The notes under the pieces are model-generated. The model did no database searches. It saw nothing but the letters and a program-made list of their open reading frames with translations, and was not told where the DNA came from. A program made the position numbers and the translations under genes. Positions 10,286 through 19,922 of a DNA stretch of 64,000 nucleotides are shown here, piece after piece; positions within the stretch are counted from its first letter, which is position 1, and each line of letters begins with the position of its first letter. Origin of the DNA: Chrysophaeum taylorii (lineage: Eukaryota; Sar; Pelagophyceae; Pelagomonadales; Pelagomonadaceae); contig JAQMWT010000386.1 of NCBI GenBank assembly GCA_029834535.1, positions 1 through 64,000 on the forward strand. The letters run 5' to 3'.

Positions 10286-12019
10286 TTAGGCGTCTTCTTC
10301 TCGACGTCGCGGCCAAAAGAGGAATTCGCCAATCTTGTAGTTGTTGGCGATGTCTTTGACCTTTTTTGTCACCTCTTCGAAAATATCAACAAGACACCAA
10401 TATTTGACCTCGACGTGCCGATTGATGAGGTCCTCGTAGTACTCGGGGGTGATGATGGTGCGCCTCGGCGTCGGCGGCGGCAACGGAGGAACGACGTAAA
10501 GGAAGACCATCGTGGCCTTGAAACTCTCCTTGCCGCGAACAGTCTGCCACTCGCCGCCTTGGCCGCACATTTCCACGACGCCGATACCTTCGAGGAGGCG
10601 CAGCACCGATTCCGATTCGAGCTCGTTGTTCTTCGCGTCCTCGACTTTGAACCATAAAGTCGGACCGTAAGCAAAGTCGATGAATACCGGAAACTTGCTG
10701 CTGCTGCTGCTTGATTCCACGCACATCAAACCGTCGTTGTCGTGATTTTTTAGCGCTTTCAAAAACTGTTCGGTCCCTCGATAATTCGTCACCGCGCGTC
10801 CAAGTTCGAGAGCGTCTAGAGGACGTCCCGGCTCCCATTCGGAGGGCAGCACGGAGAGTACGAAAGTGCAGACGTCACGGCGAAACGTGTAGGAAAAATA
10901 AGATTCGTCAGCGCGCTGGAGCTCCTCGACGACAAACGGGTGGATTGAGAGCCGGGCAAGGTTGTGCATCGACGCGATGGCATGGTTCCCGTGCCTGTCC
11001 CGCCACGTCGTCGTCGTCAAATCGCCGCCACCAAGGGTCGGAGCGATGGTGAAGCAAATCGACGAGATTTCTTCTAGCGCATAAAAGCGCAGCATGTTGA
11101 CGACAGAATTTTGGCGCGTGCAATCCTCCTCGACGGTTCTTTCGGCGACAGCCTTGACACTTCGGGCGCGTTCGAGGAACTTGCGTTCGCCGAACACGTA
11201 CCGAGGCGCGCAGCCCACCAGCAGCGCCCGCTGCAAGATTTCTTTTTTCTTGCTTTCGAGCGAGTCGAAGTTGTTTCCTGGGGCCGTATCCGCGGTCCAG
11301 AGCGTCGGTATCATGGCGCACAACTCCTCCTTGGTCGGCGGTCCGGTGACGAGGACGATCTTGTCCTTCTCGGCATTCTTGTAGTGTTGCTCCTCGTCGG
11401 TCGGAGCGAATTTTATGGTGCAGCACCTGGCCATGTCCGCGTAGTCTCCCCTTTCGGGCGGGTCTATGAGTACGAACGCCTCGCGGTCGCGAGCTAGGTC
11501 CGTATTGCGCCAAGCGTCCGCGCCTTGGCGCGTCCACACTTCGTATTTGCCCTCGTTGTTGTTGGGTTCGAAGAGGATGATCTGAGACTCCTTGAACCCA
11601 ACGCGCATCACGGTCTTATTTGCCGCTAGCAGCTCCTGCAAGGCAAAAAACATCGAGCCGCGCGTCTTTCCGGTGCCATCGTCGCCCACGACGATGACGT
11701 TCCTGCGGTCGTTGGTGGCCTCGATCGCGTGCCGCGCCACCGAGCGCTGCTCGATTCGAGTGATCACGGCGTTATTCTTTGAATCCTGCGAGTCCTTGTC
11801 GATCGCGATCGACGGCTCTTGCACCAGCACGCCGTGCCCGGCGTGTTGCACTTTCTCGCGTAACCCCTCCGCGTCCCAATCGTTCTCCAGCGCGCAGCAC
11901 GTCTGGTGCAGCTCGACGACCTCGGCGGCGAACTGGTCGAGGTCGCGGCGGCGATTCCACGTCCCATACTGCTCTCTCCTGACGAGCGCTTCTCGAAGGA
12001 ACCATAACATTCGACGCAC
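10286..12019 (-). CDS. P-loop NTPase of RHS/Crinkler-like type, copy 1
   Basis: Open frame of 577 codons; it opens on GTG, and the first ATG is the fourth codon. Walker A is GDDGTGKT at residues 112-119, Walker B FVLIDPP at 182-188, and a sensor-like strand IVLVTGPP at 221-228. An all-Ser run at 436-441 and a basic C-terminus (RRREEDA) follow. The layout (P-loop core, acidic Walker B ending in Asp-Pro-Pro, long helical C-terminal half) resembles the retrotransposon-hot-spot and Crinkler NTPase groups; that is inference from general resemblance, and I see no Crinkler LxLFLAK header. It is one of three copies with a long shared flank. Conserved coding in another frame upstream (12000-12310) suggests the gene begins further 5'. 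Whether it is expressed is unknown. Confidence 0.7.
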   Translation of the reverse strand: MRRMLWFLREALVRREQYGTWNRRRDLDQFAAEVVELHQTCCALENDWDAEGLREKVQHAGHGVLVQEPSIAIDKDSQDSKNNAVITRIEQRSVARHAIEATNDRRNVIVVGDDGTGKTRGSMFFALQELLAANKTVMRVGFKESQIILFEPNNNEGKYEVWTRQGADAWRNTDLARDREAFVLIDPPERGDYADMARCCTIKFAPTDEEQHYKNAEKDKIVLVTGPPTKEELCAMIPTLWTADTAPGNNFDSLESKKKEILQRALLVGCAPRYVFGERKFLERARSVKAVAERTVEEDCTRQNSVVNMLRFYALEEISSICFTIAPTLGGGDLTTTTWRDRHGNHAIASMHNLARLSIHPFVVEELQRADESYFSYTFRRDVCTFVLSVLPSEWEPGRPLDALELGRAVTNYRGTEQFLKALKNHDNDGLMCVESSSSSSKFPVFIDFAYGPTLWFKVEDAKNNELESESVLRLLEGIGVVEMCGQGGEWQTVRGKESFKATMVFLYVVPPLPPPTPRRTIITPEYYEDLINRHVEVKYWCLVDIFEEVTKKVKDIANNYKIGEFLFWPRRREEDA

Positions 12020-12310
12020 CGCGCGAGCATCGCATCTACGAGCTCACTTTCTCGAGTACGGAGTCCGAGGATATCTTTCGATACATCACCGCGCGCGGCG
12101 GCATACGACTCCTTTTGGACCGGATCAGTTGCCGCCTCGAAAGCTGCTATCATTTCGTCGACTTTCTCCTTGTTTGCAATGATCTCCTTCCGCACCCTCG
12201 CGAGCTCCGACTCCACATTCGTCGTTGTCGAATACAACTGCCCGCGGTAGGCGCGCGTCGAGGCAAGTCTTCTAGGAACATCATCAATGAAACAACGCGA
12301 AACGAGACAA
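12000..12310 (-). other. Upstream coiled-coil reading frame of NTPase copy 1
   Basis: On the minus strand, in a different frame from the NTPase, about 95 codons encode a charged coiled coil (ESELARVRKEIIANKEKVDE, then DVSKDILGLRTRESELVDAM). The same peptide with conservative changes is present in copies 2 and 3, so it is probably translated. No ATG begins it; its start must lie in an upstream exon or it is a remnant. Confidence 0.55.
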
Positions 12311-12469
12311 CGCACCGCGCAGGTGCCATCAACGATAACGATTGACGGACGCCCAACACGGCCAACACAGAGCAGCGCATTATGTATGATCCGTGTCCGT
12401 TTCGTTTCAAACGGACGTTGTTCGATTCGGTGTCCTAGCCGTTGGCAGGAGATCACTAGATTAAGTACC

Positions 12470-13095
12470 GGCCATTTTTTTCGTCGTTCGAACGTCGTCG
12501 TCGTCGTCGTCGTCGTCCGGGCCGAGCGTGCCGATGCCGGTGGCGGCCGACTGGACCGCGCTGAGGGCGTCAGGTTTGGCCTCGATGGCGTCCTGCAGGG
12601 CCTCAAGACGTGGGCCGCTTTGTCTGACACCCTTAAGCTCGGCCACGCCCAAGTAGCGGCCGAGGATGGAGGTGATCTCGCGGCAAAACCGTGATCTTTG
12701 TGACGTCGTCGCCCTTGGACTTGAGTTTGGCGACGACCTTGGGAGCGAGGTCGAGTAGACTGGCCTGCAGCGCGTCCATTTTCGCCTTTCTCTCCCTTTG
12801 CTTGATGCGCGTGATTTAAGAGACCGAAGAGGCGAGTCTCGCGGCGCGATCGAGCTGGGCGATATGGTCTGGATCGTTGGCGACGCCGCAGTGCGCCTTG
12901 ATAATGCCGACGAGGTTGTCGAGCTTGCGCGCGGCGAGCTTTTGCGTCGCCCCTTTGACGTCGGCGTCTTTCATAATCTCGCGGCATGTCAGGTCCTGGG
13001 CCGTCGGCTTGACCGCCTTTGGCGCTGCCGGCAGTGTGGGGATAGCATGGGATCCTCCCGGACAACTGTTCGTTCGATGGTCTTCTCGTCTCTAG
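12470..13095 (-). pseudogene. Fragmentary coding region of element A
   Basis: Minus-strand pieces in different frames: RLEALQDAIEAKPDALSAVQ with an Asp run (12461-12652), MDALQASLLDLAPKVVAKLK (about 12690-12780) and ARKLDNLVGIIKAHCGVAND (about 12850-12985). They look like helical, charged protein segments. No known domain is identified. The outermost part (13000-13095) is also the mirror image of 16500-16590 in element B, with EKTI in both translations, so the two elements share a start region. Confidence 0.35.
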
Positions 13096-13170
13096 AAGCC
13101 TCGATTAAGCAGAGTTCTTAATCAAGTCAATAATTAATTTCATTTCGGACGGGGCGATTTTAGTCGTAAC

Positions 13171-16100
13171 CAGCGTTGGGAATTCACTGGGCTCGCTTCA
13201 CTAGGTTCACTGAATTTGGTTCACTTCACTTCACTTCACCGAAATTTTCCGTCCGAAGTCCAATGTTCACTTCACGTTCATTCACTTTGGCTGACGGCCA
13301 AGTCTGATGAGCGAAGTCGAGCCGCGCTACCTGGAGGTGGAGGATAATGTTGATGATCAGGAGGAATTTTAACGCGGAACAGAAGGAGGAAGTTCACAAG
13401 AACGAGCCGATTGCGACGTCGATGTTGTGACGTTGAACACACCCGGCAAAAGTGGACGATCAACCAGGTTTTTCCAAGGTGTGGGACTGCGTGCGTCGAC
13501 TGAAAGAAAATCATCCTGGTCGCGTCAGTGGGAAGGCGACGCATGTGTGTACCCGGTGCTGGGAGCGCCTGAAGGTGACGAGAGACTTCAAGAAAGGCAC
13601 GTGGCTGACGACCAAGCCTCTTGGGGCCCACTTCAAGGCTGTGCATCCGGAGGAGGATTCGATTCGACGAGCTGGGACGTCAACAGCTCACCAAGAAACA
13701 GAAGACAGGCCAAGAAAAGGGAGGGCGTTGTTATGACGGCCGTGGGCGTTGTGGCAGCCTCGAAGGGTAAATCGGATATTGCGAGATACTTCATGGCCAT
13801 GCCCAGCCAGGCAAAGCGCTCTTCCCTGATGGCGTTCTCGGCTCGGCACTACGTGTACACGTCGCAGCGGATTTCCAAGCGCACCTTTTACGACGAAGAT
13901 CATCGCAACCTAATTGAGGCGTATTACCGCGGCGGTGGTGGCGGGAAAGGCAAGCGCCCTCGTTCATGACTCGAAAGGCGCTGTTTGATGAATGGGTGGA
14001 CGCTGAATATCGTTGTTTTGTTGTTCGAATCTTGATACACGTCGTTACGGAGTGTTATGAAGCGGCGGCTTTCGGCAATCCATTCGCCTAGGTGCTGCAT
14101 TACGGCGGGACACTCAAGGATAAGTTCAAGCGACAGGCCAATTGCCTATCCTTCATCTGGCCCGATTGGAGTGGCGTTGAGACGGTGTGCGTGGGCCTTG
14201 TTCCAGCTGACGACGAATCAGATTCCGGCACGGCTTCTCTGCTCCGTTCTGTGGTCGCGGAGCGTGCGAGAATCGATATCGATTTGGCGGCCGCAACCAT
14301 TGTTCAATACCGAGCTGCAATTGGCGTCGCCGAAGAAATTTTTGTTGAGGTCGAAGCGTGTGTGACATGCATGATATCTCAAAAATCTCGGCAGCGGCAT
14401 GTGGCGACTTGACACGATCCAGAGGCAAGCAGGTGATCAATAGATTCCCAGCTGGCCAGGAGCTGCCGAACAGTGGTGGCCACGATGGAGCCAAGTACTT
14501 TTCTTACGGCGGCACACGTTTGAAGGATCTGCATGCGCTTTTGCCATTACAGACGGGGAAATAAATCGCCGAAGCTCAAGCTCGACCTCAATAAGACGAG
14601 GTTCCGGGCGCGATACCAACTTATTCGTTCCTTGCTGCGTACGCACCACGCGCTCAAACTGTACACGGCCACCAACATTGGACTCCCCTGGACAATCAGT
14701 GATGACCAATGGGTGGCATTAGCTGAATTCGAGGCGATTTTTGCTATAACGGATGACCCCATTGTTTTCGTGCAACATGAACACTTATTCCTGGGGGCGT
14801 GCGCCGCATTGATCAAGCACAACATGATAGAGTCTCTGCGAGAGCTGGGACGCTAGAAGAGTCATTGATCTCCCGAACATAAATAACTGCGAAATCCATG
14901 CCACGTAAGACTGTCTCGATGTTGACGATCTCAGCGAGACCGGCAAAAGCCTGTCTTGAGCGGGCTATTATTCTCGAATGTGAGCGTCAGTGTTGTGGGA
15001 ATAATGAAAACTATGTGCGTCACTTCGACTACGAATTCAACGATCGCGAGTTGATTGCCTTCCTTCTTGACTTTCGGACTATCAACTGCTGCAGGCACCT
15101 GTCGTCCAATCAGAAAGCTCGGGCCAAGAAGTTGCTCAAGGAATTAAATATGATTTACGCACGGACTGCATTCCACCACGAAAACGCAAAGACTTCCTCC
15201 GAGTCTGTGCCGCCCTCCGAGCCTGCGCCTGCCCGCAGTTTCTTGGCAGCACTCGACGCACCCGGCGCTTGGGACGACGACATTTGTGGCGACGTGCCTT
15301 CTTCTTTTGCTATGCCTGAGAACCAGATGCCCGATTTCAATGTGGAGTTTGAACAGGTCTTCACTCAATGGATCAGGCTCTCGAGATCGCTCAACTGGAA
15401 AGAGTATTATCCTGAACTTGAGAAGAAGGATGAAGTCGGCTTCGCAGATCTTGCTGTGCTCGACGTTTGAAAGCTGTATCGACCGCTCACCAAGGAGCAG
15501 TATGGGTTCCTTCCGGACATGGCGAGAGCCTCTAAGGGTTCAAGTGGTACACATGGCGCGCAGAGCTAATGTGAGCGCTACCTGAGCATTGGACATTTTG
15601 TCCTGACCGAGGGAAACACGTTGCTCGGCGCGGACGAGACGGACAAAGTTGCCCTACTGCGCATGAACAAGAATTTCATTGCGGCGGCCCGGATAAAGTA
15701 CAGGGACCTCGGACACGAGACCGAGTTTTTCAAAAACGCGAAGAGTACCATCCCCGAGACTCTATGGAGATGGAGGTTGATGAGGAAGAACCAGACGAAG
15801 ATACCGAGGTCGTTCACATCGCCTAAAGTAAGAAACACTGAACCCCACCCACGGTAACTCCTCCTTCGTCCCGAAACGCGAATGAATCTAAGAGCACCAC
15901 ACCTAGGCCATAGCGCGCGGGGGGGGGACGGAACTGACGGGGCGCGGCAGGGATCGGCGCTGGCGTAAAAAGTGGCGTTCACTTCACAAAGGTTCACGAT
16001 GGCCACGTAGGGTGACGTGTTCACTTCAAATCACTTCACCAATATTGCGTGGCTGGTGAAGTGGTTCACGTTCACTTGCTGAAGTGAATTCCCAACGCTG
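13171..16100 (+). mobile_element. hAT-1: hAT transposon with perfect TIRs and 8-bp TSD
   Basis: Bounded by the inverted repeat CAGCGTTGGGAATTCACT (13171-13188 and 16083-16100). The direct repeat GTCGTAAC lies immediately outside on both sides (13163-13170 and 16101-16108), the 8-bp target duplication typical of hAT. Subterminal regions are full of GTTCACTTCAC repeats on both sides, likely transposase binding sites. Length is 2930 bp. It encodes a BED-finger hAT transposase on the plus strand, now broken. It interrupts the palindrome made by elements A and B, so it arrived after they did. Confidence 0.95.
13427..15857 (+). pseudogene. hAT-1 transposase (broken)
   Basis: Plus-strand pieces in changing frames. 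A BED zinc finger lies near 13480-13640 (VWDCVRRLKENHP, then CTRCWERLKVTRD and GAHFKAVHPE). The catalytic core follows near 14090-14880: GGTLKDKFKRQA, then WSGVETVCVGLVPADD, FPAGQELPNSG, KLDLNKTRFRARYQLIRSLL and VALAEFEAIFAITDDP. The C-terminal dimerisation region near 15560-15857 reads RYLSIGHFVLTEGNT and MNKNFIAAARIKYRDLG. Frames change at least five times across these blocks (for instance between 13969 and 14057, 14412 and 14533, 15470 and 15580), so it cannot make a full protein unless some changes are introns, which I cannot show. The minus-strand copy at 50834-53909 is a close relative. Confidence 0.85.
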
Positions 16101-16108
16101 GTCGTAAC

Positions 16109-16431
16109 CTAGAAACGTTTACACACCGTCGAATTGGATCTTCGCGATTTTTCTGCGCGTAGAGGAGCCCAAGGCGCGTCGTTTGCGCACATAAAAACCA
16201 CCTGTTGCTCACACACCCCGGCCCTTGAATTTCGGCGCGCTTAGGTGGTTCTTAATCTAGTCTTTGCTCTATTCAAATTTCGAATTAAGAACCACCTAAG
16301 CGCGCCGAAATTCAAGGGCCGGGATGTGTGAGCAACAGGTGGTTTTTATGTGCGCAAACGACGCGCCTTGGGCTCCTCTACGCGCAGAAAAATCGCGAAG
16401 ATCCAATTCGACGGTGTGTGAAAGTTTCTAG
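16109..16431. repeat. Core of a long palindrome: arms 16109-16255 and 16285-16431
   Basis: The left arm (CTAGAAAC to CTTAAT) is the near-perfect reverse complement of the right arm (ATTAAG to GTTTCTAG), with a 29-bp spacer. Similarity continues outwards: 13000-13170, now separated by hAT-1, mirrors 16432-16590. It is produced by two related TTAA elements lying tail to tail. Confidence 0.9.
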
Positions 16432-17326
16432 AGCACGACTAAATTCGCCTTGTCAGAAATTAATTAATTATAGACTCAAATTAAGAACTCTCCTTAATAA
16501 TGACTTCTAGAGGTGAGAAGACCATCACAGACTCGTCCGTGAGGTCCCCATGCTACCGCCACACTGGCGGCAGCGCCCAGGGCGATCTTGGACCTTATTT
16601 TCATACCAACCTCCCACCCCCCCCAGGACAGACGGTGGACGTTGTAATAATTTTGAATCATGTATGGGTACATGTCTTCTGCTCTGGACGTCGTCGCTGC
16701 GCGCGCAAAGCTGATGCCGGAAGTGCGGGACAATGACGGCGACGTTTGTGGATGCGCGCAGCGCTTTATTCGGCATTTCGAGCGGAGGTGCGCGGAGGAA
16801 AGCGCTGCGTGCGAACTATAACAGACATGGAGAAGGGTGGTTTCGTGTTGCTCCAGCGCCCGATCCCGTCGGACGCTGATCTCGTCGTCGTCCAGGCCGC
16901 GCATATCGACGGGTCCAATCGCGCTGCCCGGCCGGCGACGACGACGAAGAGGCGATTAGAGGCGAGGAAGACACAATAGCCTCGACGACGACTCAGACGA
17001 CGACGACGACACGCTGGCCGAGGCGCGCAAAGTAGGCAGACCGTCGAAGAAGTTAAAAAGCGCGAGCGCCGCGAAGGCATCCGGTAACTCGCTGATTACT
17101 AGCTTTTTCAAGCCCAAGATCAAGCTGGGTCGTCCGAAGGGGTCGACGACGAAGATGTCGAAGCGCGGCAGGCCGCTTACAACCGCAGAAGCCGTCGCGA
17201 ACGACGCGCTGCCGAACACCAACGCCGCGCCGCCGCCCACGACGCCCGCTCGGCCCGGACGCCGAGCCCGACGACGACGATAACGACGAAAAAAAAGGCC
17301 GGTTCCTAATTAGGTCTGGTTCTTAA
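16285..17326 (+). mobile_element. TTAA-flanked DNA element B
   Basis: Right member of the pair. TTAA at 16285-16288 is followed by GAACCACCTAAGCGCGCC; the other end reads GGTCTGGTTC then TTAA at 17323-17326, so the first eight or so bases (GAACCA) are inverted. Length is about 1040 bp, too short for most complete transposases. It shares its first 300 bp with element A but differs after that. It contains an AT-hook-like coding fragment near its end. Superfamily open: piggyBac/Kolobok-like on the TTAA evidence only. Confidence 0.6.
16981..17283 (+). pseudogene. Fragment with three AT-hook-like cores and a PIP-box-like motif
   Basis: Plus-strand frame of 100 codons ending at the TAA at 17281. 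In order: an Asp-rich run, KVGRPSKK, NSLITSFFKPK, KLGRPKGS, KRGRPLTT, a Pro/Ala tail and RRARRRR. GRP flanked by basic residues is the AT-hook core, known to bind the minor groove of AT-rich DNA. LITSFFKPK resembles the PCNA-interacting (PIP) box consensus of hydrophobic-x-x-aromatic-aromatic. An acidic stretch just upstream (16930-16980) is in another frame, and a stop at 16957 closes this frame upstream, so this is a remnant of a longer protein. It is probably the C-terminal part of an element B protein. Confidence 0.5.
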
Positions 17327-17342
17327 TTGTAGATCTATTCTA

Positions 17343-17460
17343 TCCTAACTACTAATCGACAGATGTTTGTCTGTCTGTTTGTTTGTTTGTCTGTCTGTCT
17401 GTTTGTCCCTCGATTTAGGGTAAGGATCAGGTAGGCGCGAGAGTAAGGATCAGGTAGGCG
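17343..17460 (+). repeat. Helitron-associated start block, copy 1
   Basis: CTACTAATCGACAGATG followed by TGTCTG repeats recurs at 19926-19960, and the following GTAAGGATCAGGTAGGCGCG (present twice here) recurs at about 20533. In both places it precedes a PIF1 helicase fragment in the same orientation. It may be the 5' end of the Helitron family, but the exact terminus is not defined. Confidence 0.45.
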
Positions 17461-18003
17461 CGAGAGCCAGACAGTGATCCTCCAAGCCGTCTACGGCGAC
17501 CTCGCAGACTATTTCCACGACCCGCGGCGGCTCTTTCAGCGCGCCATTCTCACGCCCCGTCGAAACGATGTTGTCGATGCTGACAACGCGCGCATGACCG
17601 CGGCCTTTTTCCCCCGGAGACGAGGCGTCGGAGTTCTTTTCGGCTGACTAGGCTGGGTCGGAAGACGACGCCTCGCTCTTTACAGTCGAGTTTTCAACTC
17701 CCTGACAACCAACGGCATGCTGACTTTGATCGCGAGCTTAATGTCTTCGCAACCTCGACCCGTCGCACGGCCACTGCAACGGTACCAGATACATGATCGA
17801 TCGTGTCGTTGTCACCGAGGCTCCTCCAACCTGTATCCCGTAAGGCCCGCCTACGCCAAACGATCAACAAGAGCCAGGGCCAGACGCCCCGCGAGGTCGG
17901 CGTCCTCTTGCCCACAAGCCCGTCTTCTGCCACGTCCAGCTCTACGTGGCTCTCTGTCGATCGGCAACCCCGAGGATATCCTCTTCTGGGTCGACGACTC
18001 CAC
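17461..18003 (+). pseudogene. Helitron PIF1-like helicase fragment H1
   Basis: C-terminal part of the Rep-helicase helicase domain. Plus-strand peptides include YGDLADYFHDPRRLF, RNDVVDADNARMTA and, near 17857-17920, INKSQGQTPREVGVLLP, the conserved helicase motif region that in live Helitrons reads TINKSQGQT. The frame breaks several times. The same block recurs at 20560-21110, 56780-57075 and 60225-60490. Helitrons move by rolling-circle replication; no Rep domain is visible here. Confidence 0.75.
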
Positions 18004-18019
18004 CCTACTGGGACCAGGT

Positions 18020-18240
18020 GAACTTACTGGGGTTAGAGATTGGGACTAGGTGAACTTACTGGCCTGCACTTGTCGACTGCTAAGAGGGGTGTGTGTGTGG
18101 GGAGCATGAAGGATGTGGGTGAGTTTGTGTCTTTAAATGTCGACTGCTAAGAGGGGTGTCTTTAAATGTCGACTGCTAAGAGGGGGGGGGGTGTGTGGGG
18201 AGCATGAAGGATGTGGGTGGGTTTGTTAAGAGGGGTGTCC
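18020..18240 (+). repeat. Helitron-associated repeats R1 and R2
   Basis: Contains GGACCAGGTGAACTTACTGG-like units (R2) and GTCGACTGCTAAGAGGGG followed by GT-rich DNA (R1), each several times. Both occur wherever helicase fragments occur in the window and are probably the non-coding end of the Helitron family or a satellite derived from it. Confidence 0.6.
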
Positions 18241-18396
18241 TTTAAGTCAAACTAAGAGGTGCAAATATATGCGATTTTGAAAATAAAATTGGTTTGTGTA
18301 AACCGCTTATCCCTAAATGTTATAAGTGCCATTTAGACGGATGTAATTGTTAAAAGTGTCACTACTATAACGAAACTGGTATAGAGACCGCCATTG
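18241..18396. repeat. AT-rich interspersed repeat R3, left part
   Basis: AAACCGCTTATC, ATGTAATTGTTAAAAGTGTC and related words also occur at 40570-40720. The repeat continues on the far side of the hAT MITE at 19447-19560, where AAGTGTCAC words recur. No coding sequence. Confidence 0.55.
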
Positions 18397-18490
18397 TAAA
18401 AATACAGGGCTGCACCTTGACGTCAAGGTCGTCAAGATGTTGACGTCAAACGACCGTTAAATGTTGACTTTGAAGTTTTCGTGACTTGAC

Positions 18491-18997
18491 GTGACCACTT
18501 TTGGCGAGCTGGTCACGGTCACGGGATTTTACGTGACGGCGTCGGCGTTGACGGAATCGGCTCCAGTGCATGTACACCAGCTCGTGTTGGACGAGGATGT
18601 CAGCGGAGCGGAGGAGGAGGAATACGACGCGAGGCCGTACATTCTACCGGAGCAGTGTCGGGATAACACGCCCGGGAAAGCCGGCAGGAGAGCGGCGCCT
18701 TCTGGAGTTTGGAGGCACGTTAAGCGCCTGACAGGGGATCACCCAGAGCATGCGAAGAAAGACACGCACTGCAGTAAAAAAAAAAGCACTGCCACATCTA
18801 TCGCGATCCGGCGAGGGGCGCGACGTGTTACGAACTGCTGCGATGCCGAGGAGGAAGACCAGCGTTACTTTGGACGGCTACATTTCGGTGACGACGGGTT
18901 TTCCTCCAACAAGAAAGCTGTTGCGCTGTTGTGTTTTCTTCTGCTTCTGCAGGCGGAGGGAGGTACGAGAGACGAGGGAAGGCGAGGAAGACGCTAA
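18491..18997 (+). pseudogene. hAT-3 transposase N-terminal remnant with BED-finger
   Basis: Frame of 168 codons. After an acidic segment (VSGAEEEEYDARP) comes NTPGKAGRRAAPSGVW and VKRLTGDHPEHAKKDTHC, which aligns with the BED-finger start of hAT-1 (NTPGKSG, then VWDCVRRLKENHP). The later zinc ligands are not in frame; an A-run at 18776-18784 lies there. BED-fingers bind DNA at transposon ends. Remnant only. Confidence 0.6.
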
Positions 18998-19079
18998 CTG
19001 CGCGTGTGGGACGTTTCCAGCCTCTGCCGACCGCTTCCGGCCGCTTTTCTCGTTTTTGTGATGTTGACTTTGACTTGAC

Positions 19080-19345
19080 CATCATGTTATCGAGCCCCTC
19101 CGGATTGAACTCGCCCAGCCTCGAAGTGACCGCGCTAGCTATTGCCGCGAAGAGCTGAGGTGCCTCGATGCCCGTTTTCGCGAAGGCCCACGCTGTGTTG
19201 GCTAGCCCCTGCGGATTGAATTCGCCCAGCCGCGAAGTAGCCGCACCGGCGATCATAGCGAAGAGCTGAGGCGCCTCACCGCCAGCCTTCGCGAAGGCCC
19301 ACGCCGTGTTGGCGAGGTCCTGTGGATTGAACTCGCTGAAAGTTG
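19080..19345 (-). pseudogene. Captured fragment with TAWAFA-type helical repeats
   Basis: The minus strand encodes two full units and part of a third of a 37-residue repeat: EFNPQDLANTAWAFAKAG then APQLFAMIA, and EFNPQGLANTAWAFAKTG then APQLFAAIA, with a third EFNPEGL. Such units form helical-repeat arrays in large protein families of algae and other protists, often linked to organellar RNA work (general knowledge). The fragment lies inside hAT-3 opposite to its transposase remnant, with no start or stop of its own, so it was captured from a host gene. It looks recent: the repeats are open and well conserved. Confidence 0.65.
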
Positions 19346-19446
19346 ATTTTGACGTGACCCAGATCTGACCACTGTCTGCGTGACGTCAAAGTCAAGATTT
19401 TTGATGTGACAAAAATTTCGAGTCAAGGTGCAGCCCTGTAAAAATA

Positions 19447-19922
19447 ATGTAATAAGTGTCACAACATTTTTTTAAATTGTTATAACTGTCATTTTTTTCT
19501 GGTAAAATATTTTTTAGTGTCACATATTTTTAACAATTGTAATAAGTGTCACAAGTTCGAGTTGCTTCACATTGCTTTCCTTACCCCTAGCGGTCACTCC
19601 TTTCGGTTTGAAGCTCGTGGGCAGTTTGAAGGTTGGACGACAGGAAGGAAACGCTCCTCAACCCGCTCGGCACCCTCGAGAAGTCAAGGGCACGGTCGAA
19701 GCAAGGTAAGAAGTTAGCGCGCATAATCCTCTCCTGCCGCAAGCAGCGCTCTCCAGTCTCCGGAGTTATTGCCAAGCTAGAGGAGAGTGCTGCAGACAGA
19801 AAGTGCCGCCGATGACATCAGTGCCGATGATATCAGTGCCGCCGACGATGGCTCCAGTGTAAAAAAAGTAAAGGGGTTTTAAAACTAGGGTTGGATAATA
19901 GAGCTTAATACCCAATACCCAT
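19447..19922. other. R3 right part and unassigned spacer
   Basis: The first 110 bp continue the AT-rich R3 repeat. The rest has no recognisable gene; a short direct repeat of GATGACATCAGTGCC type lies near 19812-19850. Nothing else is supported. Confidence 0.4.

Larger units (their letters stand above)
10173..12454 (-). repeat. Duplicated NTPase unit, copy 1
   Basis: Extent of similarity shared with 36358-38678 and 54317-56640: from a TCTCGGGTT-type block downstream of the gene to AGCCGTTGG followed by GATC upstream of it. The right edges of all three units end within a few bases of the same point, as mobile or duplicated units do. I find no terminal inverted repeat. Confidence 0.6.
12461..16255 (-). 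mobile_element. TTAA-flanked DNA element A, split by hAT-1
   Basis: Left member of a tail-to-tail pair. Its right terminus is the inverted copy of GAACCACCTAAGCGCGCC followed by TTAA at 16252-16255; its left terminus has TTAA at 12461 and matches the far end of element B after a small deletion (ACCGGCC, T-run, then CGTCGTT). A TTAA target with such termini fits the piggyBac/Kolobok type; the superfamily is not proven. hAT-1 (13171-16100) lies inside it. Coding on the minus strand at 12470-13095 is fragmentary: one part reads ARKLDNLVGIIKAHCGVAND, another MDALQASLLDLAPKVVAKLK, and an Asp run sits near 12495-12520. No transposase core is visible. Confidence 0.65.
18405..19438 (+). mobile_element. 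hAT-3: non-autonomous hAT with captured host fragment
   Basis: Inverted termini CAGGGCTGCACCTTGAC (18405-18421) and its complement (19422-19438). Direct repeat TAAAAATA lies on both sides (18397-18404 and 19439-19446), a perfect 8-bp hAT target duplication. Length is 1034 bp. Plus-strand frame 18491-18997 keeps a BED-finger remnant (SGVWRHVKRLTGDHPEHAKK) and an acidic N-terminal part as in hAT-1. No catalytic core remains. The right half holds unrelated coding on the minus strand (19080-19345). Confidence 0.92.

Noticed and set aside
11997-12020. Twenty-six-nucleotide intron at the NTPase frame boundary
   Set aside because: It fits copies 2 and 3, but copy 1 lacks the AG while keeping the encoded Arg in the NTPase frame, and introns this short are very rare. 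Kept only as an open alternative in a finding.
11764-13065. 433-codon open frame on the minus strand
   Set aside because: It is an Arg/Ser/Pro-rich shadow: it crosses the unit border between NTPase copy 1 and element A, and the conserved peptides lie in other frames.
17395-17425. Telomere-type TTTAGGG
   Set aside because: A single TTTAGGG within a Helitron-associated block, not an array.
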